Origin: Epiperipatus broadwayi
Lineage: Eukaryota; Onychophora; Udeonychophora; Euonychophora; Peripatidae
Assembly: GCA_028023455.1 (NCBI GenBank)
Contig: JAQFVV010006216.1
Location: forward strand, 501,001-565,000
DNA length: 64,000 nucleotides
Reading direction: 5' to 3'
The position numbers and the translations under genes were made by a program. A model generated the notes under the pieces. That model searched no databases, was not told the DNA's origin, and saw only the letters and a list, made by a program, of their open reading frames with translations. Below, one piece after another: positions 23,760 to 42,530 of the stretch (positions within the stretch are counted from its first letter, which is position 1; every line of letters starts with the position of its first letter).

Positions 23760-26700
23760 CTTAAATAGTCAATTAGTTGTTTTTTTTTTAATTTTATTAT
23801 TTTTTTAAAAAAGTCTAAAGGGTTATAAAATTATTAAGTTAGACTAAGAATGTTTCCCTAAACTCAATTAGTTTCCTACTAGTATTTCTGTTCAAGACTT
23901 AATTCAAGTTCATTATAACTAATGAAATATAAACCTGTGATAATGTAAGTGGGAAGGTTAATGATAAAATACAAGTATATGGGGAAAGTATAATTTTTCC
24001 TGTACTATTTAAAAACTATTATAATTGTTTGTATAAAGTACTTTGGAGTTTAAAGTGGATACTATCTAAAAATATAATTCAGAAATTTAACACGTTTGTG
24101 TGTAAAACTTCATGAACTTTAAAAGATATTATTGGAATAAAAGAAAAATATCTGAAAAAGACTGAAACTGAAATTTTTTGAAAAATGTATAAAAATATTC
24201 AAGAATAAGTTATAGTATAAAAAAAATACCGTTCCTTTATATATACTACTGACTGTATATTTTAAAAAAAAAAAATTGCAGCAGTTTTAAAAAAAAATAC
24301 TTACTTAAAAGTAATTATAAACTTTAGGAAAAAGAAGAAAATTAAAAGACAAATGTCAATATGAATATAAATTGCTTTATCAAGTTGTTTTCAAAATACA
24401 TGAATATTTTGATATAAAAAATCTTGTTTTTCTTAACCATACGATGAAAGAAGGAGAGAAGAGAATGGATAATAGAAATAAATATTATCAGGATCAAGTA
24501 AATAACTTTTGAAATATTCTAATATGAATTCATCTATTGCTACATATCTGCATTATAGAATAATAGGTTTTTTTTTAAAGAATGAAAAATGCCTATTTCT
24601 GCTAGTGTGCAAACTTATTTTTAATGGCTGATTATAATACTCCTTTATGCTGAGGGAATTCAAATAAATGAAAACAATGGAACTTACCTAAAGAAATAAC
24701 TTTTTAAGGTGATATCACATTAATAAATGTTATCCTGTGAAAGAACCGGATGAACAATAACTTTTACAGATTTTCTACAATTTGAAAGGTTGACTATTCT
24801 TAATATTATTTTTTTTCTATTGTTATTTGCACTATGAGAGGCGGAAACACTGTGCAAGAAAAAATATTTTAGACAATACTCTTCATGTGGCAACTTCAGA
24901 GTTACCCATTTGAAAGAATAAATTGTTGTGAAGAACAATTAGTTGGTATTTATTGAAGGACAGTCACAATTTGGATTAGGTAAATTTCGTCTTATTATTA
25001 TAAATATATTAAGTTTAGTATTAGAATTTATTGTATAGGATAGTAAAAGTTACATTTTAAATATTTTTATTATTCTAAAAATATTAAGCTTTTTAGAAAA
25101 AAATATTTTAACATTTTTTTAATATGATTTTTTTGAAAAACATTTTAAAGTATAATAGTTGGTGTGTTGGATGAATGACGATTTTGATTAATATATTTTT
25201 ATATGCTAAATTCGGACTGGAAGACATCAGTATAGTGATTTACAAATTGTAAAGTCACTAGGTAATTTAAAATTGTTTAATTATTATGTGATATATATTT
25301 TATTTTATTTTTTTAAATTTCTTGGATTTTTAGAAAGATATTTCTTTTGTCATATGAATGTGTGAATATAAGTATGTGTGCAATAATAACAAATATAGAT
25401 TTTTTTATTATTATTACAAGATATAATCTATGTGTAAAAAAAGAGATATGCATTTTTTTTCTTTCTTACATTACAAAGTTTCATATAATTTATTGATGCC
25501 CATAACTTTATATGATTCTTTACTAAATAAATTATACATTATTTTAAATATTTGAATATTGATTTTAATGTTTTAAAATCAAAGTCATTTGTATTTTTGT
25601 TGTTAAGTTTTAAGTGCATAAAACCTTTTGTTATAGTAGTTCTGAATCGATAATGTTACATATTAACTTTGTTTCTTATTGGGAATATTGCTAGTTATTT
25701 TACGATGTGGATTGTTTAGATCTATTATGAAGTTTTAAGCTATAGTGACAGTAAAGTAAAAATAATGAAACCCTGAATATCTTATATGTAGGATATGTTA
25801 AGAAGATAGGAAAATAGCTATATTTTATCTTAGTAGTTTTATGCAAGTACAGATAACATAGCCCTGGGTCTTCTATATATTTTCTGTGAACAGTGTTTGA
25901 TATTTTATATTTTTAAATGTTCGATAATTGCTGAATAGATAGCTTGAACATTGTTTCTAAAGATATTGGACAAAAAAGTTGTACCTATCTTTTCACACTG
26001 TTTCCATGTGACTTATTAAATATATTTTATACTATTTAGTCTTTACTCTAGTCATTCCTTAATGTCCTATGCATCATATCGCTATCTTGATTTCAATAGT
26101 TATTATATTATGAAGCATAGTATTTTCATGAAAGAAGAATACTAAATAATTTGGATTGATGTATTGTTTTATTCAAAGGAAATTAAGATAGGTTTTTCTT
26201 GTTTGGATTAAGATGAAATACAAATGATATTGAATGTAAATACTGATTTTTAGAGTAATAAAGAATCATTATCAAATTATTTTTGAAGATAAAAGAAATC
26301 ACAACAATTCATTACATTTTTAATAGTTTTGATATATTTTGATTTTCCATGAATCAATGCATATTTTAAAAGATGAAACATCAAAATGAACAATACAAAG
26401 TGTGATGAATGCTTATATTTTATGAATTTTTTTATTTTTTATATATATTTTTTTTAAAAAAACATGAAACACATATAAGAATTTTGAGAGTGGTGCCATG
26501 CAAAATTATCTAGTATAACATCAACACTATTTTGTTAAATTCATATTTCATTTATTGAATGAACCTTAAAATATATTTTTAATGAATATTATTTTAAGTA
26601 TTATTTTTTTTCTTTACGTTTACTAAAACCATATTGTTTATTCCTTTAAACCGCTAATGGTTTTATTTAACTATACGATGTATGTCTAGATTAATATATT

Positions 26701-27838
26701 ATTTTATAACATGTATGATAAATAATGTATAAGCCAGAGTGAAGGCTTACTTACTTTCTGATTTTATATAACAGAAATATGTAATTCAATTTTTCTTTTA
26801 GTTTAATTAAGTCATTTTCCTTTTGTTAGATTTTGTTTAGTAAAACCTTGTAAATATTGTATATAGTTTTGTTTAATACAAAGTGGAATAAATTTGTTAA
26901 ACTTGTTTTTATAAATCTCTGTGTTATGTTGATTGATTTATTCACACAAATACATTATTAGCAGACTCCAAAACAAATATATAATATATTTGCACAATAT
27001 AAATAAAATTATTTATTTTAATAAATAATAATTATTCAGAATATGATATTTAAGTAAATTTCTTTTTTACAATAATATTATTATAGTCATATTTTATCAC
27101 ATAATTTAATGCATAAAATTTAATGTTTTTGTTGACACATATTTTCAGACTATATCATATTTTAAGATGCCACATGAGAAATAAAATAATTATATTATTG
27201 TTATTATTATTATTATTACTATCATTTTTGTTAGTTGTCATAGTATTAAGTAATAGATAGGATTAATAGTTATTTAAATATGAGTAGGAATATTATTTAT
27301 AACTATTAGTATTATTATTGTTTAGGCATAGTTAAGAATTGTACAAAATCCCTTATCATACTTGTCTAGGAGATTATAAATTAATTAGATATGTTTTCAA
27401 CAACCTGAGATAATTATAATCATATTTTAGTAAAAGAAATTACAATTTATTTTAGTAATATTATACTAATTTACTTATTATTTTAAAGTCTTAAGAATGC
27501 TATGTTTTATATTAGTATGTGAAGTAAAAGGGGGGTTAGTGTTCTTATGCCATTGAGATTGTATCCTGTGGGATATAGGCTCAATGTAATCCTATTGTTT
27601 TATCTTCACTAAATTGCCTCATGATTTTATAGTACTTTAATTGATTTAATTTTCATGAATCGAACCATATATTATTGATTAATTAGTTAGAGCTTGTTGA
27701 ATGGTAGATATCTATCATAAGATATCTTTCTTATTTATATTATATTAAGATTACAAGTATTTTAGCCGGAGTATTCTTATTTTATTTGAGCTAATTTTAT
27801 TTTATTTTTCCATTATGGATTGATTAAACGGATGAGGG

Positions 27839-27844
<6 letters not shown>
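23760..27844. other. unassigned AT-rich interval
   Basis: About 4 kb with no recognisable domain in any frame; the open frame at 24720-24938 has no known motif. AATAAA words and T-rich runs are frequent, as expected from composition. Confidence 0.5.
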
Positions 27845-27929
<85 letters not shown>

Positions 27930-28007
27930 GTAAAATACAGCAGTGAGAAATATTGATTACTATATTTTACTGTGAATGTTTAGGTGGTTACTGGTTGGAA
28001 CTTAATT

Positions 28008-28088
<81 letters not shown>
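27845..28088. repeat. two (TA)n tracts enclosing an inverted copy of the 12.7-kb short repeat
   Basis: (TA)n runs at 27845-27926 and about 28007-28088 enclose 27938-28003. On the minus strand this segment reads CCAACCAGTAACCACCTAAACATT ... CACTGCTGT in pieces matching the units at 12717-12874. The unit again sits within (TA)n on both sides. Confidence 0.85.
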
Positions 28089-34366
<6,278 letters not shown>

Positions 34367-36412
34367 GGTACTCTAACCCGACCTGCTATGTGGCCTGTAG
34401 AGGTGCTGTTCCTGTGTTAGCACACAGAACATAGAGGGTAGGTAGGGGCCTTGAAAGCAGATGATGCTTTTTCCTGCTGCTAGGTGGCGCTGTTCACCAT
34501 GCGTATGCACAGGAACCTTCTACAATCTAGCTGTCAGCTTACATCGTCTGCTAGCAAGAACCTAGGTGGCGCTGATTGCTGTAACCACATCTAGCTTATG
34601 TGTCGTCTGCTATCAGAAATTACCAAGATTCTAGCCCACTACGCGGCACTGTTTCTCCACGTCTATACACGGAAAAACAGCAACCTCTAAATGCATTCAT
34701 GCTAGCATTTATGAACATAGTACTTAAAACTTTCATGGTGTATAATATACAGGGATGAATAATTTATATGTCATAACTCTTTAAATATATGGTCAAATGT
34801 AATAGTTTTACATTCTATTTCACCATTTCATGAATCGATGTATTTGTAAATTATGACTTTGTAAAAAGCGATCTGTTTTTTTAATTATTTATTCTAAAAG
34901 TGCTTTTTTTTTTTTTTGTAAATAAGACAAAATGTAATTTCCGGTCTGTATTTTTTTTTTTAAAAAAAAAAGCTAATTTTTTTTCCTATGGCAGTATTCT
35001 TTCAAAAATGTATCATTTTAAAAGATTATTGTTTGTAAAACTTTTTTTTACACTTTCAATTAATATTTTCAATAAATTTTAAAGTAATATAAATTATATT
35101 TCGGTTTATAGATTACTATTTCGAAACATAAAGTGTAATTTGCATGCTGGGTATATCGCATGCTTGTTACTCACAAGCAATAATTCGAAGATCTGTTTAT
35201 CAAAACTTCCTTTTACAATAATATTAAAGGCATAAATATTTATTGAAATTGTATTTAATATTTTAGAATCATTTTAATAACTAAAAATGTCATATACTCA
35301 CAAGGAAATTTCAAAATAATAGGTTTAATAAGTACCATATGAGAAAAATAAGATATTATACAGAGTCAGAAAAAAAAAGATTTACAGCAAATATATATAC
35401 ATTTAATATATTTATTGATGGATGGAATTTTAAAAGTTTCTTTCAAAACTGATGCTCGTGTTAGGCTTGTATAGTGTTAAAATTAAAACTATTAGTCCTC
35501 ATAAATAATTTGGAAGATATTGCCTGTCAAAATTGGAGGTTCATTGAAAATTATATATGATCTTAATAGCCTAAAATTTAGAAGCCTGATAGTAGTGTCT
35601 TTGCCAGTGCACTGTTTCTTTCTTTCATTATTGATACATAAGTAAGAACAGGTAAAACACATTTATTAAAAATCATCCCTTACAGACATGTATATATATT
35701 GCCTTTTAGTATCAAGTTATTCCTACCAAAAGCACTCCAAACAAATTTAATTCTATGATTAATTTCATCCATTATGTTTCCATCTGTATTAATAATCTGA
35801 CCAAGATGTTTGTAACTGTTAACTGTTTCTAACTCATCATAATCAATCTTTATTTTCATATTTTGAGCAAACACATAGGTATATTTCCTTTTAGTATCAA
35901 GTTATTTCTACCAAAAGCACTCCAACCAAGTTTAATTCTATGATTAATTTCATAAATTATGTTTTCATCTGTATTAATAATCTGACCAAGGTATTTGTAA
36001 CTGTTAACTTCTTCTAACTCATCATAATGAATCATTATTTTCATATTTTGAGCAAATCCATTAAACATTACTATAGTCTTTTAACATTTATCTTTAGTCC
36101 TACTTTCATCTCATAACTCCTGCAACATTTCCTGCAGCGCTGAAGCGTAAGTTGCAAAAACAACTACATCATCTGCAAAATCTAAATGACTTAAATAATC
36201 TCAATTTACTTTCACTCCTTTAGCTTCCTATTTTAATCCACAAAATATTTCTTGAAGCACTGCTGTAAAAGTTTTGGAGATATGGAGTCACTCTGTCTTA
36301 CACTCTTCTCAATGTTGACTTTCCCAGTATCATTATCTAATCTAATTGTTGCTGTTGCATTTTTATAAATATTCTTTAAAATTTGACAATATCTTGGGTC
36401 TATACCTTGATG
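34367..36412 (+). repeat. left arm of a large inverted duplication
   Basis: This arm is matched in inverted orientation by 39080-39182 plus 42867-44638. From the outside inwards it contains a GC-rich block of about 82-bp tandem repeats, about 1 kb of AT-rich sequence, then an RTE segment with an internal 185-bp duplication. The outer end reads GGTACTCTAACCC, and the other arm ends GGGTTAGTGTACC. The junction between the non-RTE part and RTE (about 35632) is the same in both arms, so the arms descend from one template. Confidence 0.85.
34390..34700 (+). repeat. GC-rich tandem repeats, period about 82, with GGTGGCGCTG boxes
   Basis: Four degenerate units begin at 34399, 34481, 34563 and 34640 (spacing 82, 82, 77). 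Their heads read AGAGGTGCTGTT, TAGGTGGCGCTGTT, TAGGTGGCGCTGAT and TACGCGGCACTGTT, and later parts share CGTCTGCTA[G/T]CA and related words. The middle heads match the AGGTGGCGC core described for CTCF binding in insects. Whether they bind anything is unknown. Confidence 0.7.
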
Positions 36413-36760
36413 ATCCAATGCTTTAATCACTGAAGAAAAGTTTAGAGATTCAAATGCCTTTTCATAATCTACAAATCCAAAACATAATTGCAACTCATCT
36501 TCATTTGTCCTTTTTATAACATCTCTCAATACCTGGATATGATCTCCTGTACTAAAACCACTTTCAAATCCAGCTTGTTCTTTTGGTTGGGGGAAATCCA
36601 ATGTTCTCTGTAAATGAGTTGTAACTATCTTGGTAAAAATTTTGTATGTAACTGATAAAAGGCTGATAGGTCTGTAATTTTTAATATCCTCTTTATTACC
36701 TTTTTAAATATTAATATTAATACTGCATTCTTCCAATCATCTGGAACATCTTTATCATTT
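35680..36760 (-). pseudogene. RTE copy B reverse transcriptase with intact FADD and a 185-bp duplication
   Basis: From 36601 down: FPQPKEQAGFESGFSTGDHI, LCFGFVDYEKAFESLNFS (motif A), NIYKNATATIRLDNDTGKV, EKSVRQSDSISPKL (motif B, with Gly to Ser in RQGD), then HLDFADDVVVFATYA at about 36195-36150, in which FADD is intact but in another frame. The thumb segment FAQNMKI...LGQIINTDGNIMDEINHRIK occurs twice (36056 and 35871 starts, 185 bp apart, hence out of frame with each other). The domain also has stops in the 36200-36120 and 36720-36900 stretches, so it is dead despite the preserved catalytic Asp pair. Confidence 0.85.
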
Positions 36761-36980
36761 AGACATTTGGTATATAACATTGCTAAAAAAAATTCTATTT
36801 TTTCCCCTGCTTTCCTTAATAAATCAATTATAATTCTACTATTACCTGGAATCTGGAATCTTTTCTTTCTTCATATATTTAATTACATGTCTCACTTCTT
36901 CATTTAAAATTCTGGGTAATTCAGAACATGTCATAGATATAGTAGGTATTTGTTCTTTATTACTATATAATTCTTTATAA

Positions 36981-38244
36981 ATGTCTTCTATCCATTTCAT
37001 GATGTCATCTCTTTTTTTAGTAATAATTCCAGCTTTTTTTTATTGCAGATATGAATTTCCTACCAATACCAAAATGTTATTTTACACTTTTGAGACTTTC
37101 ATTCCCTTCTGCTGCTTTCCTTGCTGGTTCACAGTTATACTTTCTTATATCATTTTCAAATCTTTTCTGCATCATTTGACAAAATTTGAAATATTCAATT
37201 CTTTTTAACACATCATTTTTGTATATCTTCATATTCCTTCTTTTCTTCATAAATTCTCTAGTCTCAGTAGAAATTTTATTGATCAAGTGCTGTTGCAGTT
37301 TTTAAAAGTGTATCAGTTGTTTTCATATTAATTTCATTCAAATCTGAATCATGTTCAAAATCTACTAATACTTGAAACCTATTTGTAAGTTCTATTTTAA
37401 ATTCATTAGAATGTTTCTGAAAATTAGGAATATCAACTGTAAATATTGTTTTTCTTAATATTTTTTGTCTCTCTGGTTTTGCATTAACATTTATTTTACA
37501 TCTTACTAACCGATGATCACTTCCTCTGTTAAATTTATTAAGAACATTACAATCTTGAAATATGTATTTTCTGTTAGTCAAAATATAATCCAATTCTGCT
37601 GTACTTTGATTTGAATGCTTCCATGTCCATTTCCTTATAACATTTTTCTCAAAATAAGTCATAATATAAAGATTTCCTTTTCCTGAAAACTCCACAAGTC
37701 TCTGTCCTCTCTCATTTCTATTACCATAACCAAAATTACCACCAGCACTTTCATCTTTCGCTTGTTTGCCAATTCTAGCATAAAAGTCTCCCATAACAAT
37801 TTTAAAATGTTGTTAACTCTGATCAAAAGCCTTTTGTGCATCCATATAAAAATCTTCTACTACTTCATTACTTTGAGAACTTCTTGGGGCATAAACCTAA
37901 ATTATCTGCATTTCGTATCTGCTATTAAGTTGTATAACTAATCTTGCCACTTTGTTCGATACACCATCAATCTCCACAATGTTGTTCTTCCACTTTTTAT
38001 TTATAATGAATACTACTCCACTTGTATTTCCAATATGTGTGCCTTTATAATAGAGTACATGTTCACTTTTTAAAACAATTGTCGCTTCACCTTTTCTTCT
38101 AACTTTACAAAGTCCAATAATATCCCATTTAATATAGAACAGTTTTTCTTCTAACTCTTGCAATCTTCCTTCATTTGAAAGTGATCTGCAGTTGTAAGTA
38201 CCTAAATAAAAAAGGCAGCACCAAATGGCAGCCTGTGTCCACAA
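36981..38244 (-). pseudogene. RTE copy B endonuclease and linker
   Basis: About 38244-37897 encodes LGTYNCRSLSNEGRLQELEE, then GLCKVRRKGE (degraded SExR box) and YYKGTHIGNTSGVVF. 37794-37276 carries MGDFYARIGKQAKDE (GDFNAR with Asn to Tyr), TAELDYILTNRKYIFQDCN and RGSDHRLVRCKI (SDH intact). 37286-36981 is the Lys-rich linker with TREFMKKRRNMKIYKNDVLK. A frameshift near 37900 and another near 37280 split the protein. The changed Asn in the GDFNAR box would probably impair cleavage. This is the clearest N-terminus of the family in the window, since LGTYNCRSLS resembles the usual IGTWNVRTL start of RTE endonucleases. Confidence 0.85.
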
Positions 38245-38351
38245 TCAGGGAATTCTGAACAGCTTCTGCCTTCAGCCACCAACTGCTGCCTTGGTTGGTG
38301 ACTTTACAGTCTCCTGGGAATAAGGGCCATGATTTATTTTTGTCTGTCATA

Positions 38352-38355
<4 letters not shown>

Positions 38356-38397
<42 letters not shown>

Positions 38398-38416
38398 TAT
38401 ATATATATATATATAT
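38356..38416. repeat. (TA)n tract within RTE copy B leader
   Basis: (TA)n interrupted by one CAG; absent at the matching place in copy A, where only ATATATAC is present. Confidence 0.9.
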
Positions 38417-38707
38417 TGGAAAAATATTTATCATTTGCACAAGCATTCATTTTGCCTTATCAGGCAACTGAGAAGAAAGCCCATGGTGTTTTTGATCTTA
38501 AACTCAGAGATAAAAATCCAATAATCTCATCACACTGGCTAGTGTGTGTTGCTGAGCAGCCCAACCATGTTTATATACTATATGAATAATCACATAGTAA
38601 TAACAGCTGCAATGACAAGAACATATGGAGTGGACATTAAGAATTTGCCTTGCTCAGTTTCTTTAAGGCCTCCAAGAGGAATCAAAGGGTTTCCTTTCAA
38701 TTAATAG

Positions 38708-39079
38708 GATGGCAAGAAATTTGTAACCTCCTGAGTGTAGACAATTTCTTGCATTAAATCAAATCTTAAGATTAATCAAAGTAAATTATAATTTATTAGT
38801 TGATATTGTGAAATTGGTAACTATTTAAGTGTCTCTGTTGGGTGATATATATTAAAATTTGTCTGTTTAGAAATTCATTTATAGATTCATTAAACCACCT
38901 ACTCACAAACATTATATTAGAAAATCTGTAGAAATTCTAACCAGTAAATAAATTCAAGTATATTTATTACCTCCTTTAAGTTTGCCACTGTTTTCTGTTT
39001 GATCATAACCTCATAAGTTAATAATTGTTGAAATCTACCGGAAAATGCTATAATACATCATAATGACAATTCTAGGGAT
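38708..39079. other. spacer between RTE copies B and C
   Basis: About 370 bp of AT-rich sequence between the 5' end of copy B and the first base of copy C. No feature is seen. It is the loop side of the inverted duplication together with the 5' half of copy B. Confidence 0.5.
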
Positions 39080-40823
39080 ATCATTCAGGTATAGATCCAA
39101 GACATTGTCATATTTTAAAGAATATTTATAAAAATGCAACAGCAATAATTAGATTAGATCATGATACTGGGAAAGTCAACATATTAAAGTAATTTCCTTG
39201 AATTATTAAATTGAAAACATTTTTATAAAGCATGTTTATATATGTTATTTGGAGTATATTTCTAATATTTAATGTAATGGGTGCTTTATAATTAACAATT
39301 TTATAATTAATGAATATAAATAAATATAAGAAGTAATTTTCTTTTGAATGGTATGTTAAAGAATTATAATTTCTTTGTTTCTAATATGAAAGATACTTTC
39401 TATATCTTTTTCCATATCATTAATTTGAATTATTTGAAAGTAAGACAAAAGAGTTACTAATGAATAATATTTTTATCTAATTTTTCATATTGTTAGGTTC
39501 AACTCTAAATTATTTTAAATATCATAAGAATCAAGAGGTTATTAAATGTTTAGGTATTTAGCTTTTATTGGTACATAATTAGATATGAATGAAATTAGAG
39601 TTTTATTTTGTATATTATTATCTTTAAAATGAATCACAAATTATGCTTCCCCCTTCCCTAATGCAATTTGAGGATGTTTGTAATTTTTATTTTTATGAGT
39701 TTAGTCAAATAATTTAAATATTTAGGTTCAAGAATACAAAAATTGGATAGATATAATAGTTGTAGGCTACATAATTGCCCAGTCATAAAATTAAGGTGTA
39801 GCTGCAGTACAAGTTATAAATGAAATTCTATGGAAAAGTCCAAAGATACTACTAAACCATTTTAATAGCACTTTATAGTAAAAACAATTACTGTGAGCAT
39901 TGGATTTCTGACTTTCAATGCTCATATCTTAATTAAAAACAATTAGGGAACAAATAATTTTAAAAAATTTTCAAGAGAAAAAAGAAAACAGACAAAGAAA
40001 ATCTTTGACCATTGATCCTTTTTTATTAATCTGAGCTAGGATGAAATAGTGAATGCCCATGCCTTATTCACTCCAATTTTATTTAAGTATAAATTTGGTC
40101 ACTTAACTACTGGAGCATACAATCAAGAGCATGATGTGCAGTGCTAAATATTCAAGAAATTAATGTTTGTGTGTGTGTTGGGGGAGGGAGAATCAATGGT
40201 ATGGCATTTGGCCAACTCAAATACAATTACTAGCTTTTTAATAACAGTGATTTTAATATACATCATTAGACCTGAAATTATCTTGACTGCTATAAAACAG
40301 ACTAGACTTATCTTCTGATAAATTTTCATCTCACCCAAAGCAATGTCATTTTGATTGTAATGCTTTGCATAAGTCTCATTTACTAAGTCAAAGACTTATG
40401 ATTTGGAGGTGAATAACACAGGTGATGAATGAATATATAAAAATTTTGCAGTTTTAATTTTAATAACGAACAACTATTGATAAGCAAATATTCTTTTAAA
40501 AACAAAAATAAATGAATTTAGCAATAGTTACCGATTTTAGCTTTTTCAGAATGTCAAAATATGATATACGTGTATAAACAACATCCCATTAATAGTTAAA
40601 TCTCCCAGCCAGATAGTTGATTAATAAAACCTCAAAATATATAGTCAACATACCATTGCAGTCAAATTCCTTACTACAATAGGTGTTTCACTTCAAATAA
40701 GTCTTTAGACTATTCTGGAGATACAAAAACAGTCCCCAGCATTATACATATTGACTTGAAAACAGGAAATGTTTATCTGAAAATTTGTGATGATAGGGAT
40801 TTTACCTTAATTATATATTGAAC

Positions 40824-40879
40824 TATTTCCATCATCTGTTATTAATTATGATATTTCCATCATCTGTTATTAATTATGA
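40824..40879. repeat. perfect tandem duplication, 28 bp
   Basis: TATTTCCATCATCTGTTATT plus AATTATGA occurs twice head to tail with no change. Confidence 0.95.
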
Positions 40880-40932
40880 AATATTTTTAAAAGATATCAA
40901 ACTTTATTTAAAGTTTTAAATACATTCAACTG

Positions 40933-41480
40933 TTAGCAAAACATACAGATTAATTTATTACAACATTTTGAGTGCTGTTTTTTTCTCATCTCTTCTTCAA
41001 ATGTTGCTGGCCTTACCAGTGACAGTATTAGCATGAAAATTGAATCTTGGATTTTTAGTTTTGTGAATTTAAGGTAATGCTTGCTTTTACTAATTAGGCT
41101 ATTCTGAAAAATCAAGTCACTAGAAATTTTATATATTTAGCTATGAAGATTCTCTTGGTTTCTCCAGTTTTTTTAAAGCCAAGGTTAATGAGTAGTTTTG
41201 AAATATTATGAATTATTTACATTAGACTGATTTATGAAGTTATCTACTATAAATGTGAATGGTTTGTACAAATTTTACTTTTTACTTTCTGCCCATTATT
41301 TTTCTTGTCCAATGTATTTTAGATGCATTGGTTTTTTTCTTTTTAATCATTACTTTTTGCTCTTTTAATTATGTATTTTGAAATGAGTCAGATGATTTCA
41401 GCTATATATGTTCTTCCATATTCACATGGTATTCCATAGATGCAGTTTTTGTTTTTCAATATTTGCAGTTTGTGTTTTAT
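40933..41480 (-). pseudogene. Penelope-like GIY-YIG endonuclease, decayed
   Basis: Read on the minus strand at about 41460-41390: NCIYGIPCEYGRTYIAEII. This is the GIY (IYGIPC) and YIG (TYIAE) pair with one of the two cysteines kept, and YIGET altered to YIAEI. 41115-40933 carries NSLISKSKHYLKFTKLKIQD and FEEEMRKKQ, possibly the C-terminal part, but similarity is weak there. The reading frame is interrupted between the two parts. Confidence 0.6.
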
Positions 41481-41874
41481 AGAAGTTAGAATTTTTCATA
41501 GGGCACTTATGACTTTGGAAAGGAATATTAATATACTGATCACAGATTTTCTTTAGTTTAGCTGCAATTACTAATATCTATGGATACGCTTTAATACCTA
41601 TAATTGTTTTTTTCTTATGGTGTTTCTTTTAGTTGGCTATTTCATAATGATAGCTGATGGATACGTATTTTTCATGAGAGTTTATGCTATATGATTTTTC
41701 TTTTTCCAAGTTATTGGTTTCTGAATAAGAATTTTTATTCTGATTAGAGTGTGTGAGTTTTCTGTTGATTGTAATTTTGATTTTGCTATGAGGGAATCTT
41801 GTCAAAAGAAAATTAAGAACTGTAGTGTCTGTTCTTGATTTAATTCTATAGTGAATTTAATTAAAAGAGCATAA

Positions 41875-42530
41875 TTATTGATAGTATCCAGAATGTTTAT
41901 AGTAATGCTTTACCATATGGTCATAGAAAAGCCAGACTTTAATTATAGATAGAATTTTATTTATGGTTGTAGTTTCAAGTTCTTCCATGTAAATATTGCT
42001 GATCAGAGATAGCAATAAGGAAGCAAAAAGCATCTTTTGATTTTGTTGGAAGAATTCTATAGTATATAATAATAGTATGCTGTGCAGAATGTTAAGTGTA
42101 ATTAAACTATCAATTGGAAGAATTATTCTGGTTTGTACACTACTGCTGTTATTTAATCTTTTTTTTAAATTAGATAATGCTTCATCACAGAGTACTTTTG
42201 TCATTAAGTTTTTCACATCAAAATTTACCAATATGTCAGTTCTGTCACTTTTCATGTTGATTAATTCTACAATTTTCTTAGAATCTCTAACACAGAACTG
42301 TCTCTTGTATGCCAAAGGACTAAGAACATGAGAATTTTTGATATAGTGATTTTTCAGAATTAACAATAGATCTTAATGGAACCTGGCCTTTATTGATTTT
42401 AGATAACCACAAAGATGTGGAATTTTTGCCAAAATATGTCAATCTAATTTTTTCTGAATCATTGAAATAGCTGTGATCGGGGATGCTTTCTGAATAATAT
42501 TTACAGTTGTGATTCATAGGTAGTATGGGA
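41875..42530 (-). pseudogene. Penelope-like reverse transcriptase, decayed
   Basis: PLE RTs are related to telomerase RT and need no cap or LTR. 42517-42320 gives GKNSTSLWLSKINKGQVPLR and PLRSIVNSEKS (the KIHKxGxPLRPIVSS box). 42366-41875 gives QFCVRDSKKIVELI, ILVNFDVKNLMTKV (motif A, FDVxxLxTxVP), LLSLISNIYMEELE (motif B end, ANxYMExxE) and VWLFYDHMV, where the catalytic YVDD has become FYDH. The two pieces are in different frames, and the GxPMGSPLSP part of motif B is not readable. With motif C lost, the enzyme is inactive. Confidence 0.8.

Larger units (their letters stand above)
35632..38707 (-). mobile_element. RTE-type retrotransposon, copy B, 3' truncated
   Basis: The minus strand reads from a 5' end near 38707 (matching copy A from 5772) through endonuclease and RT to a break at about 35632, where RTE sequence ends inside the TYxSETW region and non-RTE arm sequence begins. 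The usual C-terminal 300 bases and (TGA)n tail are missing. The 5' region contains an extra segment relative to copy A, including (TA)n at 38356-38416. A 185-bp tandem duplication lies in the thumb region. Confidence 0.85.

Noticed and set aside
24720-24938. 72-codon minus-strand frame
   Set aside because: No motif, no start context and no neighbours; cannot be supported as a gene.
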